From the NCBI GenBank assembly GCA_030706735.1, contig JAUZNZ010000026.1, forward strand, positions 1-64,000: a stretch of 64,000 nucleotides of DNA, in the 5' to 3' direction. The notes beneath the pieces are model-generated. The model was not told the DNA's origin. It ran no database searches and worked only from the letters and a program-made list of their open reading frames with translations. Below are positions 51,025 through 60,334 of this stretch, piece after piece (the first letter of the stretch is position 1; each line of letters begins with the position of its first letter). A program made the position numbers and the translations under genes. Source of the stretch: Bacteroidota bacterium (GTDB lineage: Bacteria; Bacteroidota; Bacteroidia; Chitinophagales; Chitinophagaceae).

Positions 51025-52974
51025 TTACTGTTTATCCATCTCGCTCAGCTCGAGCCATCGCATCTCCTTCTCGTCCAGCAGTCGACCGATCTCCCCAATG
51101 CGAAGGGACAGTCGCTGCAACTCATCGAACGGAGTGCCGGCGTCATGGAGTTTTTGATCGGCGAGTTTCTTCTCCTTTTCCAATTGGCCGATCTCGGCTT
51201 GCAGGGATTCCAATTCTCTTCTTTCCTTATAAGAGAGCTTCACCTTCTTTTTCAGAATCTGCGTGTCTCCCTGGTCCGCGACGGCATCGGCAATCGACGA
51301 TCCCCTGGCCCCGCTGGCCACGACAGTCCTGCCGGTGACGGCGGTCCCGCCCGCTTCGTCGGTCACGGCAGCTTCAGCGCCGGATTGTTTCAGTGATTGC
51401 CGGTATTGGGAATAGTTGCCCGGAAAATCCCGCAATATTCCATTGCCCTCCATGACCAGCAAATGGTCCACCAGGCGATCCATGAAATAGCGATCATGCG
51501 AAACGATCACGATACATCCCGCAAATTCACTTAGGCAGCTTTCCAGAACCCCCAACGTAGGCAGGTCCAGATCATTGGTCGGTTCATCCAGGATCAGGAA
51601 ATTGGGATTGCGGAAGAGAATGGATAATAAATGGAGCCTCCGCTTTTCCCCCCCGCTGAGCCGGGATATATAGGTGTATTGCTGCTCGGGCGTAAAGAGA
51701 AATAAGTTGAGGAACTGGGCTGCGCTGAGCGATCCGCCGTCTGCCAGCGGGAAATGCTCGGCAATGTTCTTTACAAATTCGATCACCCGCTGGTCTTCTT
51801 TGATCACCAGCCCTTGCTGGGAATAATTTCCGAAGATTACGGTTTCACCGATATTGACCTTGCCGCTGTCCGGCTGCTCGATGCCTTGCAGGATCTGCAG
51901 CAAGGTCGATTTTCCTACTCCGTTCTTGCCTACGATGCCCAGGCGCTCGCCTTTCTTGAAGGTATAGTCGAAGCCTTTCAGGATGACCCGGTCCCCATAG
52001 CTTTTATACACTTTCTTGAGTTCGGCGACCTTCCCGCCCAAACGGTTCATCTTGACCTGCAGTTCCATCTGGCTGTCCTCCACCCGCTGTTTGGCGCGCG
52101 CCTCCACGGCATAGAAATTATCCTGCCGGCTCTTGCTCTTGGTCGTCCGGGCCTTGGGTTGCTTGCGCATCCATTCGAGCTCCTTCCGGTACGTATTGCG
52201 GGCCTTGTCGATGCTGGCCAGCTCATTTTCGGTACGCGCCGCCTTCTTCTCCAGGAACTGTTCATAGTTCCCCTTATAGACGAACAGGCGGCTTCCATCC
52301 ATTTCCCAGATCTCCTCGCAGACCGAGTCCAGGAAGTAGCGGTCATGGGTCACCAGCAGCAGGGTCACCCGCTCCTGGTTGAGGTAATGTTCCAGCCATT
52401 CGACCATCTCGACGTCGAGGTGGTTGGTCGGTTCGTCCATGATCAACAGGACATGCTTGTGCTCAAAACCGATATCGATCAGTGTTTTGGCCAGCGCCAC
52501 CCTTTTCCGCTGCCCGCCCGATAAGGTGCCCGCCACCTGCTGGAGATGGTGGATGTTCAATTTCCCGAGGATCTGTTTCACCTTGTTGTCGAAGTCCCAG
52601 GCATTCAGCTCGTCGAGCTGCACGATCGCCTCGGTGATCCTTTCCACGTCGCCTTCATCGCTGGCGGACTCGTATTCCTTGATGGCATTGATGACCGGGT
52701 GATTATGATGGAAGATATTGTCCAGGATGGTCTTGTCTTCGATGAAGGCCGGGTCCTGCTCAAAAAGGGCCACGGTCACGTCCTTGTGAACCCATACCGT
52801 TCCGCTCTCGGCCGTCTCTTTGCCGGCCAGGATCTTTAGCAGGGTGGACTTGCCGCTGCCATTGCGGGCGACCAGGGCGATCTTGTCGCCTTCTTCGATA
52901 TGGAACGTAATATCCTGAAAAAGGGGCTTGACTCCATAGGACTTGCTCAACCCTTCCACTGAAACATAATGCAT
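51025..52974 (-). CDS. uup: ABC-F family ATPase (Uup-like)
   Basis: The start at ATG 52974 (MHYVSVEGLSKSYG) gives 649 residues. Two ABC domains are present, with Walker A motifs ARNGSGKST and GKNGVGKST and signature motifs LSGGQRKRVALAK and LSGGEKRRLHLL. The linker between them carries the ABC-F KARTTKSKSRQ region. A C-terminal coiled coil (about 560-649), typical of Uup, follows. ABC-F proteins lack membrane domains and act on ribosomes or DNA branch structures. Uup is the closest match by domain layout. Confidence 0.92.
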   Translation of the reverse strand: MHYVSVEGLSKSYGVKPLFQDITFHIEEGDKIALVARNGSGKSTLLKILAGKETAESGTVWVHKDVTVALFEQDPAFIEDKTILDNIFHHNHPVINAIKEYESASDEGDVERITEAIVQLDELNAWDFDNKVKQILGKLNIHHLQQVAGTLSGGQRKRVALAKTLIDIGFEHKHVLLIMDEPTNHLDVEMVEWLEHYLNQERVTLLLVTHDRYFLDSVCEEIWEMDGSRLFVYKGNYEQFLEKKAARTENELASIDKARNTYRKELEWMRKQPKARTTKSKSRQDNFYAVEARAKQRVEDSQMELQVKMNRLGGKVAELKKVYKSYGDRVILKGFDYTFKKGERLGIVGKNGVGKSTLLQILQGIEQPDSGKVNIGETVIFGNYSQQGLVIKEDQRVIEFVKNIAEHFPLADGGSLSAAQFLNLFLFTPEQQYTYISRLSGGEKRRLHLLSILFRNPNFLILDEPTNDLDLPTLGVLESCLSEFAGCIVIVSHDRYFMDRLVDHLLVMEGNGILRDFPGNYSQYRQSLKQSGAEAAVTDEAGGTAVTGRTVVASGARGSSIADAVADQGDTQILKKKVKLSYKERRELESLQAEIGQLEKEKKLADQKLHDAGTPFDELQRLSLRIGEIGRLLDEKEMRWLELSEMDKQ

Positions 52975-52978
52975 AGTG

Positions 52979-52986
52979 CAAAGGTA
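52979..52986 (-). promoter_or_regulatory. Probable -7 promoter element of the ABC-F gene
   Basis: The minus strand reads TACCTTTG, matching TAnnTTTG, only 4 nt before the ATG at 52974. Transcription would start at or near the start codon. This supports the chosen start and a leaderless or very short-leader mRNA. Confidence 0.5.
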
Positions 52987-53008
52987 GGCATTCGGCGGCC
53001 GTTTCCTC

Positions 53009-53545
53009 TCATCCTTGTTTGACGAATTCCAATCCCACATGGATGCGAACCTCATCGGCCACAACCAGGCCGCCTGCTTCCGTCACCGCATGCCATTGGA
53101 GCCCGAAGTCCTTCCGGTTGATCTTACCCTCCACCGTGAACCCGGCGCGTTGGTGGCCCCAGGGGTCCTTGATCACGCCGCCGAATTCGACATGGAGCGT
53201 GACCGGTTTGCTGATGTCCCGAATGGTAAGGTTGCCGTGCACCTCGTATTCGCCCCCGCCACCCTTGGGTACATATTTGGTGGGCGCAAATTTGATCGTG
53301 GGGAATTTTGCCGCGTCGAAGAAATCGGGCGACTGCAGATGGCCGTCCCGCTGCTCATTGCCCGTGCTCACCGAATTGACTTCGGCGGTAAACGTGACCT
53401 TGGCGGTGGTAAAATCTTCTCCTTCCGTTTCCGCCGCGGCATCGAATTTCGTGAATTTTCCGGTCACATTGGAGATCATCATGTGCCGTACCTTGAATGT
53501 CACTTCCGAGTGCGTGGGATCCAACGCCCATTTGGTGATTGCCAT
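53009..53545 (-). CDS. YceI family protein
   Basis: The 178-residue protein is a lipocalin-like YceI barrel: WALDPTHSEVTFKVRHMMISNVTGKFTKFD at the start, then VEFTAEV-type strands, GHLQSPDFFDAAKFPTIKF and a C-terminal FGLQWHAVTEAGGLVVADEVRIHVGLEFV. There is no signal peptide, so it is probably cytoplasmic, unlike E. coli YceI. Family members bind isoprenoid lipids. The role here is unknown. Confidence 0.92.
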   Translation of the reverse strand: MAITKWALDPTHSEVTFKVRHMMISNVTGKFTKFDAAAETEGEDFTTAKVTFTAEVNSVSTGNEQRDGHLQSPDFFDAAKFPTIKFAPTKYVPKGGGGEYEVHGNLTIRDISKPVTLHVEFGGVIKDPWGHQRAGFTVEGKINRKDFGLQWHAVTEAGGLVVADEVRIHVGLEFVKQG

Positions 53546-53624
53546 AAACAGATATTTTTTGACGTTTAAACAATGGATCCGGAAAAAAGTTCACCCCAGC
53601 GGCCCCGATCGTTCCCGACCGCCC

Positions 53625-54266
53625 CTAATTCGTAATGAACGGAACGGAGGTATCATGATATTTAGCCAGGTGGATCTGGTCCTTCAGACGGACAAAGGTC
53701 TCGAACGGCCCCTTTATGGAAAACATATTGACCAGCCAGGCCGGCGCATTCTCCCCGGGATCGACCTCGAGTTGATAGTCGATATGGATCGTGTTCCGGT
53801 CGACGGCCCTGACGGTCCAGGTCTCTTTGGATAAGGGTACCCGGACGATGTCCTTCTTGTGCGGAATGTAGTCAGGGATACATTCGACTTTAACCGTCAT
53901 GACCTTCGTCGATGGGTCCTGGGTAATATGGAGGTGAATCGGCAGATCCCTGTTCGCAGCCGGCCACGGAGAATTGATCTCCGTATAGATGTACAGATCG
54001 GAAGGACTGAGCCGCTTCAATACCTGGGATGATTTGCAGTTGAACGACCAATTCGGATAAGCGGGAATGTCAAGGATCACGGCGGCAAGATCCGACAGCC
54101 TGCCGGTCCAGGTCGTCTCCACCCGCAACTCATTGAATTTGGAATGGGTATTGGTTCGACTATATACTTTGATCCCATCCTTGTCTTTCTTCAGTTCCCA
54201 GCCGGTTTGCGCCATGCCGTATCCGCACCATAGGGCCAGTAAGAGTAAAATAATTTTCCGTTTCAT
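53625..54266 (-). CDS. START-domain lipid-binding-like protein, exported
   Basis: The 213-residue protein has a signal peptide (ILLLLALWCGYGMAQ) and one START/SRPBCC domain: WELKKDKDGIKVYSR, DIPAYPNWSFNCKSSQVLKR, SPWPAANRDLPIHLHI and the long C-terminal helix MFSIKGPFETFVRLKDQI. START domains bind hydrophobic ligands, and exported bacterial forms have no defined ligand. It lies 21 nt after the rhamnosidase on the same strand. Confidence 0.87.
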   Translation of the reverse strand: MKRKIILLLLALWCGYGMAQTGWELKKDKDGIKVYSRTNTHSKFNELRVETTWTGRLSDLAAVILDIPAYPNWSFNCKSSQVLKRLSPSDLYIYTEINSPWPAANRDLPIHLHITQDPSTKVMTVKVECIPDYIPHKKDIVRVPLSKETWTVRAVDRNTIHIDYQLEVDPGENAPAWLVNMFSIKGPFETFVRLKDQIHLAKYHDTSVPFITN

Positions 54267-54287
54267 TTCGTCCCTTTTATCAATTCA

Positions 54288-57041
54288 TCACCGCCTCACC
54301 TCGAAGTGGTATGTTCCCGAACCAAGTTCCAACCCAATATACCCCTTTTCCACGGCCCCGATCCCGATATCTTTTGCCGACCCCAATGCCTGACCGCTTT
54401 CCGAAATGCGGGCGGCAGCGTCAGCAGCGTTGATTTGTTCGCCCACCGGCAGGTAGACGGTAGAACGGGTATTGGCCGGAATATCCACGTCCAGCACGAA
54501 GCCCTCATCGGTCACCTGCCAGCTTGAGCTGAGCGGTCCATAGCCCGTCTGTAACGCCGCTCCAACCTTACTCAGCCCGCCTCCGGCATGCGGCCAGACC
54601 CTGCAATGCTTGTAACCGGGCCCATCTTCATAGGTATCGATCCCCGCCACGACCCGGTACATCCAATCCCCGATGGCGCCATAGGCATAGTGGTTGAAAG
54701 AGTTCATGCCCGGGGTCTGGAAACTGCTGTCGGGCCGGATGCCATCCCATCGCTCCCAGATCGTGGTCGCTCCCATCTTGACGGGATAGAGCCACGACGG
54801 ATAACTGTCCTGCATCAGCAGACGAAAGGCGATATCATAATAACCATACCGGCTCAACACATGACAGAGATAGGGGGTGCCCAGGAATCCCGTCGTCAGA
54901 TGGTAATCATAGCTCCTGATATTCTCTGCCAGCCTTTCCGCTGCCTGGGCGCGCATGGCGTCGGGCAGCATATCGAACTGAAGCGCGAGCACATAGGCGG
55001 TCTGCGTCCCCGACACCAGCCTTCCGTTTGGCGTCATGTATTCCCGCAGGTAGGCCTCCTTGATCCGTTGCAAAAGTTGTGCATAGGCCACGCTGTCCTC
55101 CTTTTTCCCCAATACGCCGGCGGCATTGATCAGCAGTTGCGTGGAACGGGCATAGAAGCACTGGGCGATCAGGTATTTATCGGTGACCGCCGCCTTGCCG
55201 TCATTGTCATCCTGCGGCCGGTAGAACAGCCAGTCGCCGAAATGGAAACCGGTATTCCAGAGGTCATTCCGGCTTTGGCCGTGCATGTATTCGACCCACG
55301 CCTTCATGGAGGTATATTGCTGTTCCAGCACGCGACGGTCGCCATAAGCGAGGTAAACGTTCCAGGGGATGATCGTGCACACGTCCGCCCAACCGGCACT
55401 GGTGCCGCTTCCCACGACATTGGGGATAACAAACGGGATCGCACCCGAAGGCAGCTGATCGGCAGCCACATCCTTCAGCCATTTCGAGAAGAAATTCTCC
55501 ACCCCGCGATTGAATGCCGCCGTCCTCGAAAAGACCTGCGCATCCCCGGTCCATCCCAATCGCTCGTCCCGTTGCGGACAGTCGGTAGGCACATCCAGGA
55601 AGTTGCCGCGCTGCCCCCATTGGATATTATGTTGCAATTGATTGATCAATGGATTCGACGTGCTGAATTCCCCGGTTTGCGGCATATCGGAGTAAAGCGC
55701 CACCGCGTTGAACTGCTCCGGCGACAGATCGCCATGCAGGCCCTCGATCCGGATATACCGGAATCCATGAAAAGTGAAATGGGGCTCGAGGGTCTCTTCT
55801 CCCTTGCCCGAAAGGACGTATCTGTCTTGTGAATGCGCCGCGCGGAGGTTGTCCGTATAGAAATTCCCCGCCTTGTCCAGGACCTCCGCATGCGAGATCG
55901 TGATCGTGTCGCCGGCATGGCCTTTCACTTTTACCGTCACCCATCCGACCAGGTTCTGCCCGAAATCGGCCAGCCGTTCGCCCCTTGGCGTGACGATGAG
56001 ACGCAAGGCCCGGAAGCTTTCATGCTTTTTTACCGGCTCGCTGGAGCTGGCGACCAGGTTGCTCATCGCGAAATTCTCCGTGCGCACGCCGCTCCATCCA
56101 CGGTCATCATAGCCGGGCTGGGCCCAGCCCGGCTTCTCCAGCCTGGTATCCTGTATCTCTCCATCATAGATCTCCGAATTCAGGATCGGCCCCGTGCTCG
56201 ATTTCCAGCTATCGTCCGATACGATCGTGTCCGTGCTGCCATCGGCATAGGTCAATGCCAATTGAAAAAGCAACGAGATGTCCTTGCCGTAATAGTCACG
56301 TTGCCCGCTGAACCCAATGTAGCCGCGATACCAGCCATTGCCGAGCGTCACGCCGATCGCATTCTTCCCCTTTTCGATCAGATCCGTCACGTCATAGACC
56401 TGATACTGCAATCGCTTGTTATACGAGGTCCATCCGGGCGTCAGGTACCCGTCACCGATACGACGGCCATTGATGCTGGCCTCATACAGACCATGGGCGG
56501 TGATATAGGCGATCGCCGAACGGATCCGCTTGCCTGCATCGAATTCCTTGCGCAGCAGGGGGCTCGGACGGTTCGCATGGGGCGGCACGGAGGTATCGGG
56601 CGCATACCCCGGCGTGATCCACCTCGCTTTCCAATCTCCGGCATCGTAGAGTCCCGTTCGCCAGTAGGCGGCCAGGCTCCATGGCGAGAGCCTGCCCTTG
56701 TTGTCCCAGACACGTACATGCCAATAGTATTTTTTCCCGGGGTCCAGGGCCGGCCCCCCATAGGGCACGTGCAGGGATTCATCCGATGCGACCTTCCCGG
56801 AAGTCCATAGGAATTTTACCACTCCGCCATTCGGATCATTGAAGGCGACCCTGATCTCGTAGGCCGTTTGCAGGACCTTCCTTTCTTTCGAAACAAGCCG
56901 CCAGCTGAAACGGGGCGCACGGCTGTCCAACCCGACGGGATTGGGCAGGTTCTCGGTGAGGAGGCCCTGTACATTCACTTGCGCCGCGCAGAGCAGGGCA
57001 AATAGTTGGCATACCGCCGTTGCGGAAAGGATCTTCTTCAT
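54288..57041 (-). CDS. Alpha-L-rhamnosidase, GH78 family
   Basis: The 917-residue secreted enzyme has a signal peptide (SATAVCQLFALLCAAQ). N-terminal beta-sandwich domains follow (VQGLLTENLPNPVGLDSRAPRFSW; SAIAYITAHGLYEASINGRRIGDGYLTPGWTSY). An (alpha/alpha)6 catalytic barrel carries DCPQRDERLGWTGDAQVF (around residue 485), which contains the GH78 general acid region, and the C-terminus is a beta domain. It removes terminal alpha-L-rhamnose from plant or bacterial polysaccharides or glycosides. No SusCD pair is adjacent, so it is not in a standard polysaccharide utilisation locus here. Confidence 0.95.
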   Translation of the reverse strand: MKKILSATAVCQLFALLCAAQVNVQGLLTENLPNPVGLDSRAPRFSWRLVSKERKVLQTAYEIRVAFNDPNGGVVKFLWTSGKVASDESLHVPYGGPALDPGKKYYWHVRVWDNKGRLSPWSLAAYWRTGLYDAGDWKARWITPGYAPDTSVPPHANRPSPLLRKEFDAGKRIRSAIAYITAHGLYEASINGRRIGDGYLTPGWTSYNKRLQYQVYDVTDLIEKGKNAIGVTLGNGWYRGYIGFSGQRDYYGKDISLLFQLALTYADGSTDTIVSDDSWKSSTGPILNSEIYDGEIQDTRLEKPGWAQPGYDDRGWSGVRTENFAMSNLVASSSEPVKKHESFRALRLIVTPRGERLADFGQNLVGWVTVKVKGHAGDTITISHAEVLDKAGNFYTDNLRAAHSQDRYVLSGKGEETLEPHFTFHGFRYIRIEGLHGDLSPEQFNAVALYSDMPQTGEFSTSNPLINQLQHNIQWGQRGNFLDVPTDCPQRDERLGWTGDAQVFSRTAAFNRGVENFFSKWLKDVAADQLPSGAIPFVIPNVVGSGTSAGWADVCTIIPWNVYLAYGDRRVLEQQYTSMKAWVEYMHGQSRNDLWNTGFHFGDWLFYRPQDDNDGKAAVTDKYLIAQCFYARSTQLLINAAGVLGKKEDSVAYAQLLQRIKEAYLREYMTPNGRLVSGTQTAYVLALQFDMLPDAMRAQAAERLAENIRSYDYHLTTGFLGTPYLCHVLSRYGYYDIAFRLLMQDSYPSWLYPVKMGATTIWERWDGIRPDSSFQTPGMNSFNHYAYGAIGDWMYRVVAGIDTYEDGPGYKHCRVWPHAGGGLSKVGAALQTGYGPLSSSWQVTDEGFVLDVDIPANTRSTVYLPVGEQINAADAAARISESGQALGSAKDIGIGAVEKGYIGLELGSGTYHFEVRR

Positions 57042-57061
57042 GGCAATGCATTGATGAGGGA

Positions 57062-57069
57062 CAAATATA
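57062..57069 (-). promoter_or_regulatory. Probable -7 promoter element of the rhamnosidase gene
   Basis: The minus strand reads TATATTTG, an exact TAnnTTTG match 20 nt before the rhamnosidase ATG. No -33 TTTG is present at 20 nt. Confidence 0.45.
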
Positions 57070-57088
57070 AAAGTTTATCTTCATCGGC

Positions 57089-58195
57089 ATGTTTATCGTC
57101 GACGCACACCTCGATCTGGCCATGAATGCCATGGAGTGGAACCGGGACCTGACGAGACCGGTTGCCGACATCCGCAAGCGCGAGACGGGAATGAACGACA
57201 AGCCGGATCGGGCCCGTGGCACTGTCGCACTCCCGGAATTGCGAAGGGGCAGGGTCGGCCTCGTCGTCGCCACCCAGATCGCCCGTTTCGTCGCGCCCGG
57301 TAACCCGTTGCCCGGATGGCACTCTCCCGAACAGGCCTGGGCGCAGACGCAGGCGCAACGCTCCTGGTACCAGGCCATGGAGGCAAAAGGCGAAATGCAA
57401 ATGATCGCTGACGCGGCTACGCTCGATGCGCATTGCGCGCGTTGGATGGCCGCTCATGCCGATCCCTCATCCGATCCCTCATCCGATTCGTCACCGGTCA
57501 CCCTCCCTGTTGGCTATATCCTCAGCCTGGAAGGCGCCGATTCGCTGATCACGCCTGACTACGTGGAAAGGGCCTGGCAATATGGACTGCGCGCCATCGG
57601 GCCGGCACACTATGGACCCGGCCGGTATGCAAACGGCACCGACGCCACCGGCGGTCTTACCGCAGACGGAAGACGGCTGCTAAAAGAAATGGAACGGTTG
57701 AAGATCATCCTCGACGCAACGCATCTCTGCGACGACGCCTTCTGGGACGCGATCGATCTATATGACGGACCCGTCTGGGCCAGCCACAACAATTGCCGCG
57801 CCCTGGTCGATCACAATCGACAGTTCAGTGATGAAATGATCAAGGCCCTCATTGAACGGGGGGCGGTGATCGGCGGCGCGCTGGACTCCTGGATGATGGT
57901 GCCCGGCTGGGTGCAGGGCCGTTCGACCCCTGAGGCTACGGGCTGCGACCTCAACAAGCTGATCGATCACCTCGATCATATCTGCCAGTTGGCGGGCAAC
58001 ACGCTGCATGTGGGGATCGGCACCGACCTCGACGGCGCCTTCGGCAAGGAGCAGTGTCCGCATGACCTGGAAACGATCGCCGACCTGCAAAAATTCCCTG
58101 ATCTGCTGAACAGACGCGGCTACAAGACGTCCGACATCGAAAACATCATGCACGGGAACTGGCTCCGCTTCCTCCGCAAGGCCTGGGGCGCCTAA
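57089..58195 (+). CDS. Membrane dipeptidase-like zinc peptidase (M19 family)
   Basis: The 368-residue protein has the renal-dipeptidase TIM-barrel metal site: VDAHLDLA (6-13), SLEGADS (bridging Glu), LDATHLCDDAFW and WASHNNCRALV, plus GIGTDLDGAFG near the C-terminus. It has no signal peptide, so it is probably cytoplasmic and hydrolyses dipeptides or D-amino-acid-containing dipeptides. A 12-bp tandem duplication adds DPSSDPSSDSS at about 125-135, in a surface loop. Confidence 0.9.
   Translation: MFIVDAHLDLAMNAMEWNRDLTRPVADIRKRETGMNDKPDRARGTVALPELRRGRVGLVVATQIARFVAPGNPLPGWHSPEQAWAQTQAQRSWYQAMEAKGEMQMIADAATLDAHCARWMAAHADPSSDPSSDSSPVTLPVGYILSLEGADSLITPDYVERAWQYGLRAIGPAHYGPGRYANGTDATGGLTADGRRLLKEMERLKIILDATHLCDDAFWDAIDLYDGPVWASHNNCRALVDHNRQFSDEMIKALIERGAVIGGALDSWMMVPGWVQGRSTPEATGCDLNKLIDHLDHICQLAGNTLHVGIGTDLDGAFGKEQCPHDLETIADLQKFPDLLNRRGYKTSDIENIMHGNWLRFLRKAWGA
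57461..57484 (+). repeat. 12-bp tandem duplication within the dipeptidase gene
   Basis: GATCCCTCATCC occurs twice in succession, followed by a degenerate third unit, encoding DPSSDPSSDSS. The insertion keeps the frame and falls between secondary-structure elements, so it should be tolerated. Confidence 0.7.
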
Positions 58196-59337
58196 GGGTT
58201 GGGAAGAAATTTCAGGCATACCGGCGCGGGCATGCTCAACTCCTTGCCGGTGGGCTTCAGCAGACCCGTGTCCGGGTCGACGGCAAAGATCACCACATTA
58301 TTGCTGTTCTGGTTGGCCACCAGCAGCCAGCGGCCTGACGGGTCGATCGCAAAATTGCGCGGCGTCTTCCCCAGTACCGGTTGGAATCCTTTTAGGGTCA
58401 ATGCGCCGCTGGTCGTATCGATCGCATAGATCGCCAGGCTGTTGGCATCCCCGCGGTTCGATGCATACAGGAACCTTCCTCCCGGAGCGACATGGATATC
58501 GGCGCTCCCCATCGTGCCCTTGAAGTCGGCCGGGTGTGAGCTGATATGTTGCAAGGCGGCAAAATGACCATCGTTGTACCGGAAGGCATCCACGGAGCCT
58601 CCCATTTCGTTCATGAGGTATACCCAGGGCTTCCCCGGGTAAAAGGCGATATGCCTTGGGCCTGATCCCGGCCCGATCGTGACGGTGGAATCATCGGGAG
58701 AGGTTAGCGGATAGCGCGGCGCATTCGGGTACAGGCGGTATATGGAGAGCTTATCCGTACCCAGGTCCGCCACGATCACGTAACGCTGATCGGGCGTGAT
58801 ATTGGTGGAATGAACGTGCGCCTTTTCCTGTCGTTGCTTGTTGGGACCGGTGCCCGTATGCTGGATCAGTTCGGCGATGGGCCCGAGCGACCCATCCTCT
58901 GCGATGGGGAGCGCGGCGAGATTGCCGCCGCTGTAGTTGGCCACCACGGCCCATTTGCGGCGCGCATCGACGGCGATATAACAGGGACTGCCTCCTCCGC
59001 TGGACTGTTTATCAAGGAACTTCAGGGCGCCGGTCGCCTTATCGAAGGAAAAAGCGCTGACACCCCCGGGATCCGTGCCGCCCGTTTCATTGACCGCATA
59101 CAGAAAATCCCCTTTAGGGGCGATCGCCAGGTAGGAGGGGTTTTCCGCATCGGCCGTGCTGACGGCCCTGGCCTCACCCGTTGCAGCATCGAAGTCATAG
59201 ACATAGATCCCTTTGCTGCCATTCTGCGCGTTCTTGTTGCTCAACGTGTAAGTGCCGATAAAGAGGTAATCGTGCTGTGCCATTCCGGATAGCGACAACA
59301 GCAGGAGCGAAAACAAGAGGGAAAATCGCATACGCAT
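58192..59337 (-). CDS. Lactonase family beta-propeller, 6-phosphogluconolactonase-like, exported
   Basis: The 381-residue protein has a signal peptide (FSLLFSLLLLSLSGMAQ) and a seven-bladed propeller: YLFIGTYT, GIYVYDFDAATGEA, NPSYLAIAPKGDFLYAVNE, GPRHIAFYPGKPWVYLMNE, and FAIDPSGRWLLVANQNSNNVVIF. This is the YbhE/Pgl lactonase family. The signal peptide argues for a periplasmic sugar-lactone substrate rather than 6-phosphogluconolactone. It overlaps the dipeptidase 3' end by 4 nt convergently. Confidence 0.88.
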   Translation of the reverse strand: MRMRFSLLFSLLLLSLSGMAQHDYLFIGTYTLSNKNAQNGSKGIYVYDFDAATGEARAVSTADAENPSYLAIAPKGDFLYAVNETGGTDPGGVSAFSFDKATGALKFLDKQSSGGGSPCYIAVDARRKWAVVANYSGGNLAALPIAEDGSLGPIAELIQHTGTGPNKQRQEKAHVHSTNITPDQRYVIVADLGTDKLSIYRLYPNAPRYPLTSPDDSTVTIGPGSGPRHIAFYPGKPWVYLMNEMGGSVDAFRYNDGHFAALQHISSHPADFKGTMGSADIHVAPGGRFLYASNRGDANSLAIYAIDTTSGALTLKGFQPVLGKTPRNFAIDPSGRWLLVANQNSNNVVIFAVDPDTGLLKPTGKELSMPAPVCLKFLPNP

Positions 59338-59399
59338 GAATTAGGTGAGGAAAGTATGCAATTTACGGCCTGAGGACCTATCCGCGATAGGGTAGGGAC

Positions 59400-59428
59400 A
59401 AAAAAAATAAGGGCCGGTAGCGGCCCCT
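59400..59428 (-). terminator. Rho-independent terminator of the cold-shock gene
   Basis: On the minus strand AGGGGCCG pairs with CGGCCCTT (eight pairs, one G-U) around CTAC, followed by A and a run of eight T. It lies 24 nt after the cold-shock stop codon. Confidence 0.85.
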
Positions 59429-59452
59429 ATCTTTGTTGCAAAAAGATCGGAT

Positions 59453-59659
59453 TTATCGGATCAATTTTACGTTTACGGCATTCAGGCCTTTTTTACCGTT
59501 TTGAAGATCGAACTCCACGCGGTCGTTCTCTTTGATCTGATCGATTAATCCGCTGGCGTGTACAAAGGTTTCCTTGTTGGAGTCGTCATGCTTGATAAAT
59601 CCAAAACCTTTGTCGGAATTGAAAAATTTAACGGTGCCCGTTGTTTTGTTGTCCATCAT
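59453..59659 (-). CDS. Cold-shock protein (CspA family)
   Basis: The 68-residue protein (or 67 from the second ATG) is a single cold-shock domain. RNP1 is KGFGFIKHD and RNP2 is TFVHASGL, and GTVKFFNSDKGFGF opens the barrel. These proteins bind single-stranded RNA and DNA and keep mRNA unfolded. A strong terminator follows. The divergent upstream region contains an 8-bp inverted repeat. Confidence 0.95.
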   Translation of the reverse strand: MMDNKTTGTVKFFNSDKGFGFIKHDDSNKETFVHASGLIDQIKENDRVEFDLQNGKKGLNAVNVKLIR

Positions 59660-59746
59660 GAATTGTATTGGTAATAAAATAGGGTGGCAAGTTACGAATT
59701 TTTTGGGATTCGGGACAACTTTACCTATTCCTCAGTCAATTAGGGG

Positions 59747-59770
59747 TTTACTTAGCACATATTAAGTAAA
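59747..59770. promoter_or_regulatory. Inverted repeat between the cold-shock and DUF4399 genes
   Basis: TTTACTTA and TAAGTAAA are perfect 8-bp arms separated by GCACATAT, lying 26 nt before the DUF4399 start and 87 nt before the divergent cold-shock start. The position suits an operator, but the composition is AT-rich. Confidence 0.35.
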
Positions 59771-59796
59771 TTAGCGTTCAAATTAAATTTCCGATC

Positions 59797-60315
59797 ATGC
59801 GTAAAGTCCATTTACTCGCTATCGCGGGGCTGCTCTTACTGACAGCCTGTAACAATGCAGACAATAAAACGGCTGCGGCCGATTCTACCGGCGCAAATGC
59901 ACCGGCCAAGGACACGATGAGCATGAACCATGCCGTCGATTCCTCCAAAATGATCACACCCCTTCCGGATGTGCCCGCAGGCGCCAAAGTATTCTTTTCA
60001 AATCTCAAGAACGGACAGACCGTCAAGTCCCCCTTCAAGGTCGAGATGGGCCTCAAAGGCCTGAAACTGGATACTGCCGGGGCCATCGTTTCCGGTTCCG
60101 GACACCACCACCTCCTGATCGATGCGGGGGATTCGATCCCGGCCGGACAGGTGGTTCCCAAAGATTCAACTCACCTTCACTTCGGCAAGGCCCAATCCAG
60201 CACCACGCTGACCCTTCCCTCCGGCAAGCACGTACTGACCCTGCAATTTGCAGACGGCATCCATCGTTCTTATGGCAGCAGCCTGGCCGCCACGATCACG
60301 GTTAACGTAAAATAA
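59797..60315 (+). CDS. DUF4399 lipoprotein
   Basis: The 172-residue protein has a lipobox (LLLTAC, Cys18), an Ala/Asp/Ser-rich linker and a DUF4399 domain (about 62-172). The domain shows VFFSNLKNGQTVKSPFKVEMGLKGL, GSGHHHLLIDAG, STHLHFGKAQSSTTLTLPSG and HVLTLQFADG. The histidines (GHHHLL, HLHF) are conserved in the family and suggest metal binding, but no function is known. A strong terminator hairpin follows its stop. Confidence 0.9.
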   Translation: MRKVHLLAIAGLLLLTACNNADNKTAAADSTGANAPAKDTMSMNHAVDSSKMITPLPDVPAGAKVFFSNLKNGQTVKSPFKVEMGLKGLKLDTAGAIVSGSGHHHLLIDAGDSIPAGQVVPKDSTHLHFGKAQSSTTLTLPSGKHVLTLQFADGIHRSYGSSLAATITVNVK

Positions 60316-60334
60316 ATGGTCCCGGATAGTCCGG

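Noticed and set aside
54588-56810. Two long plus-strand open frames opposite the rhamnosidase gene
   Set aside because: No domain is visible and the minus-strand GH78 motifs are complete throughout.
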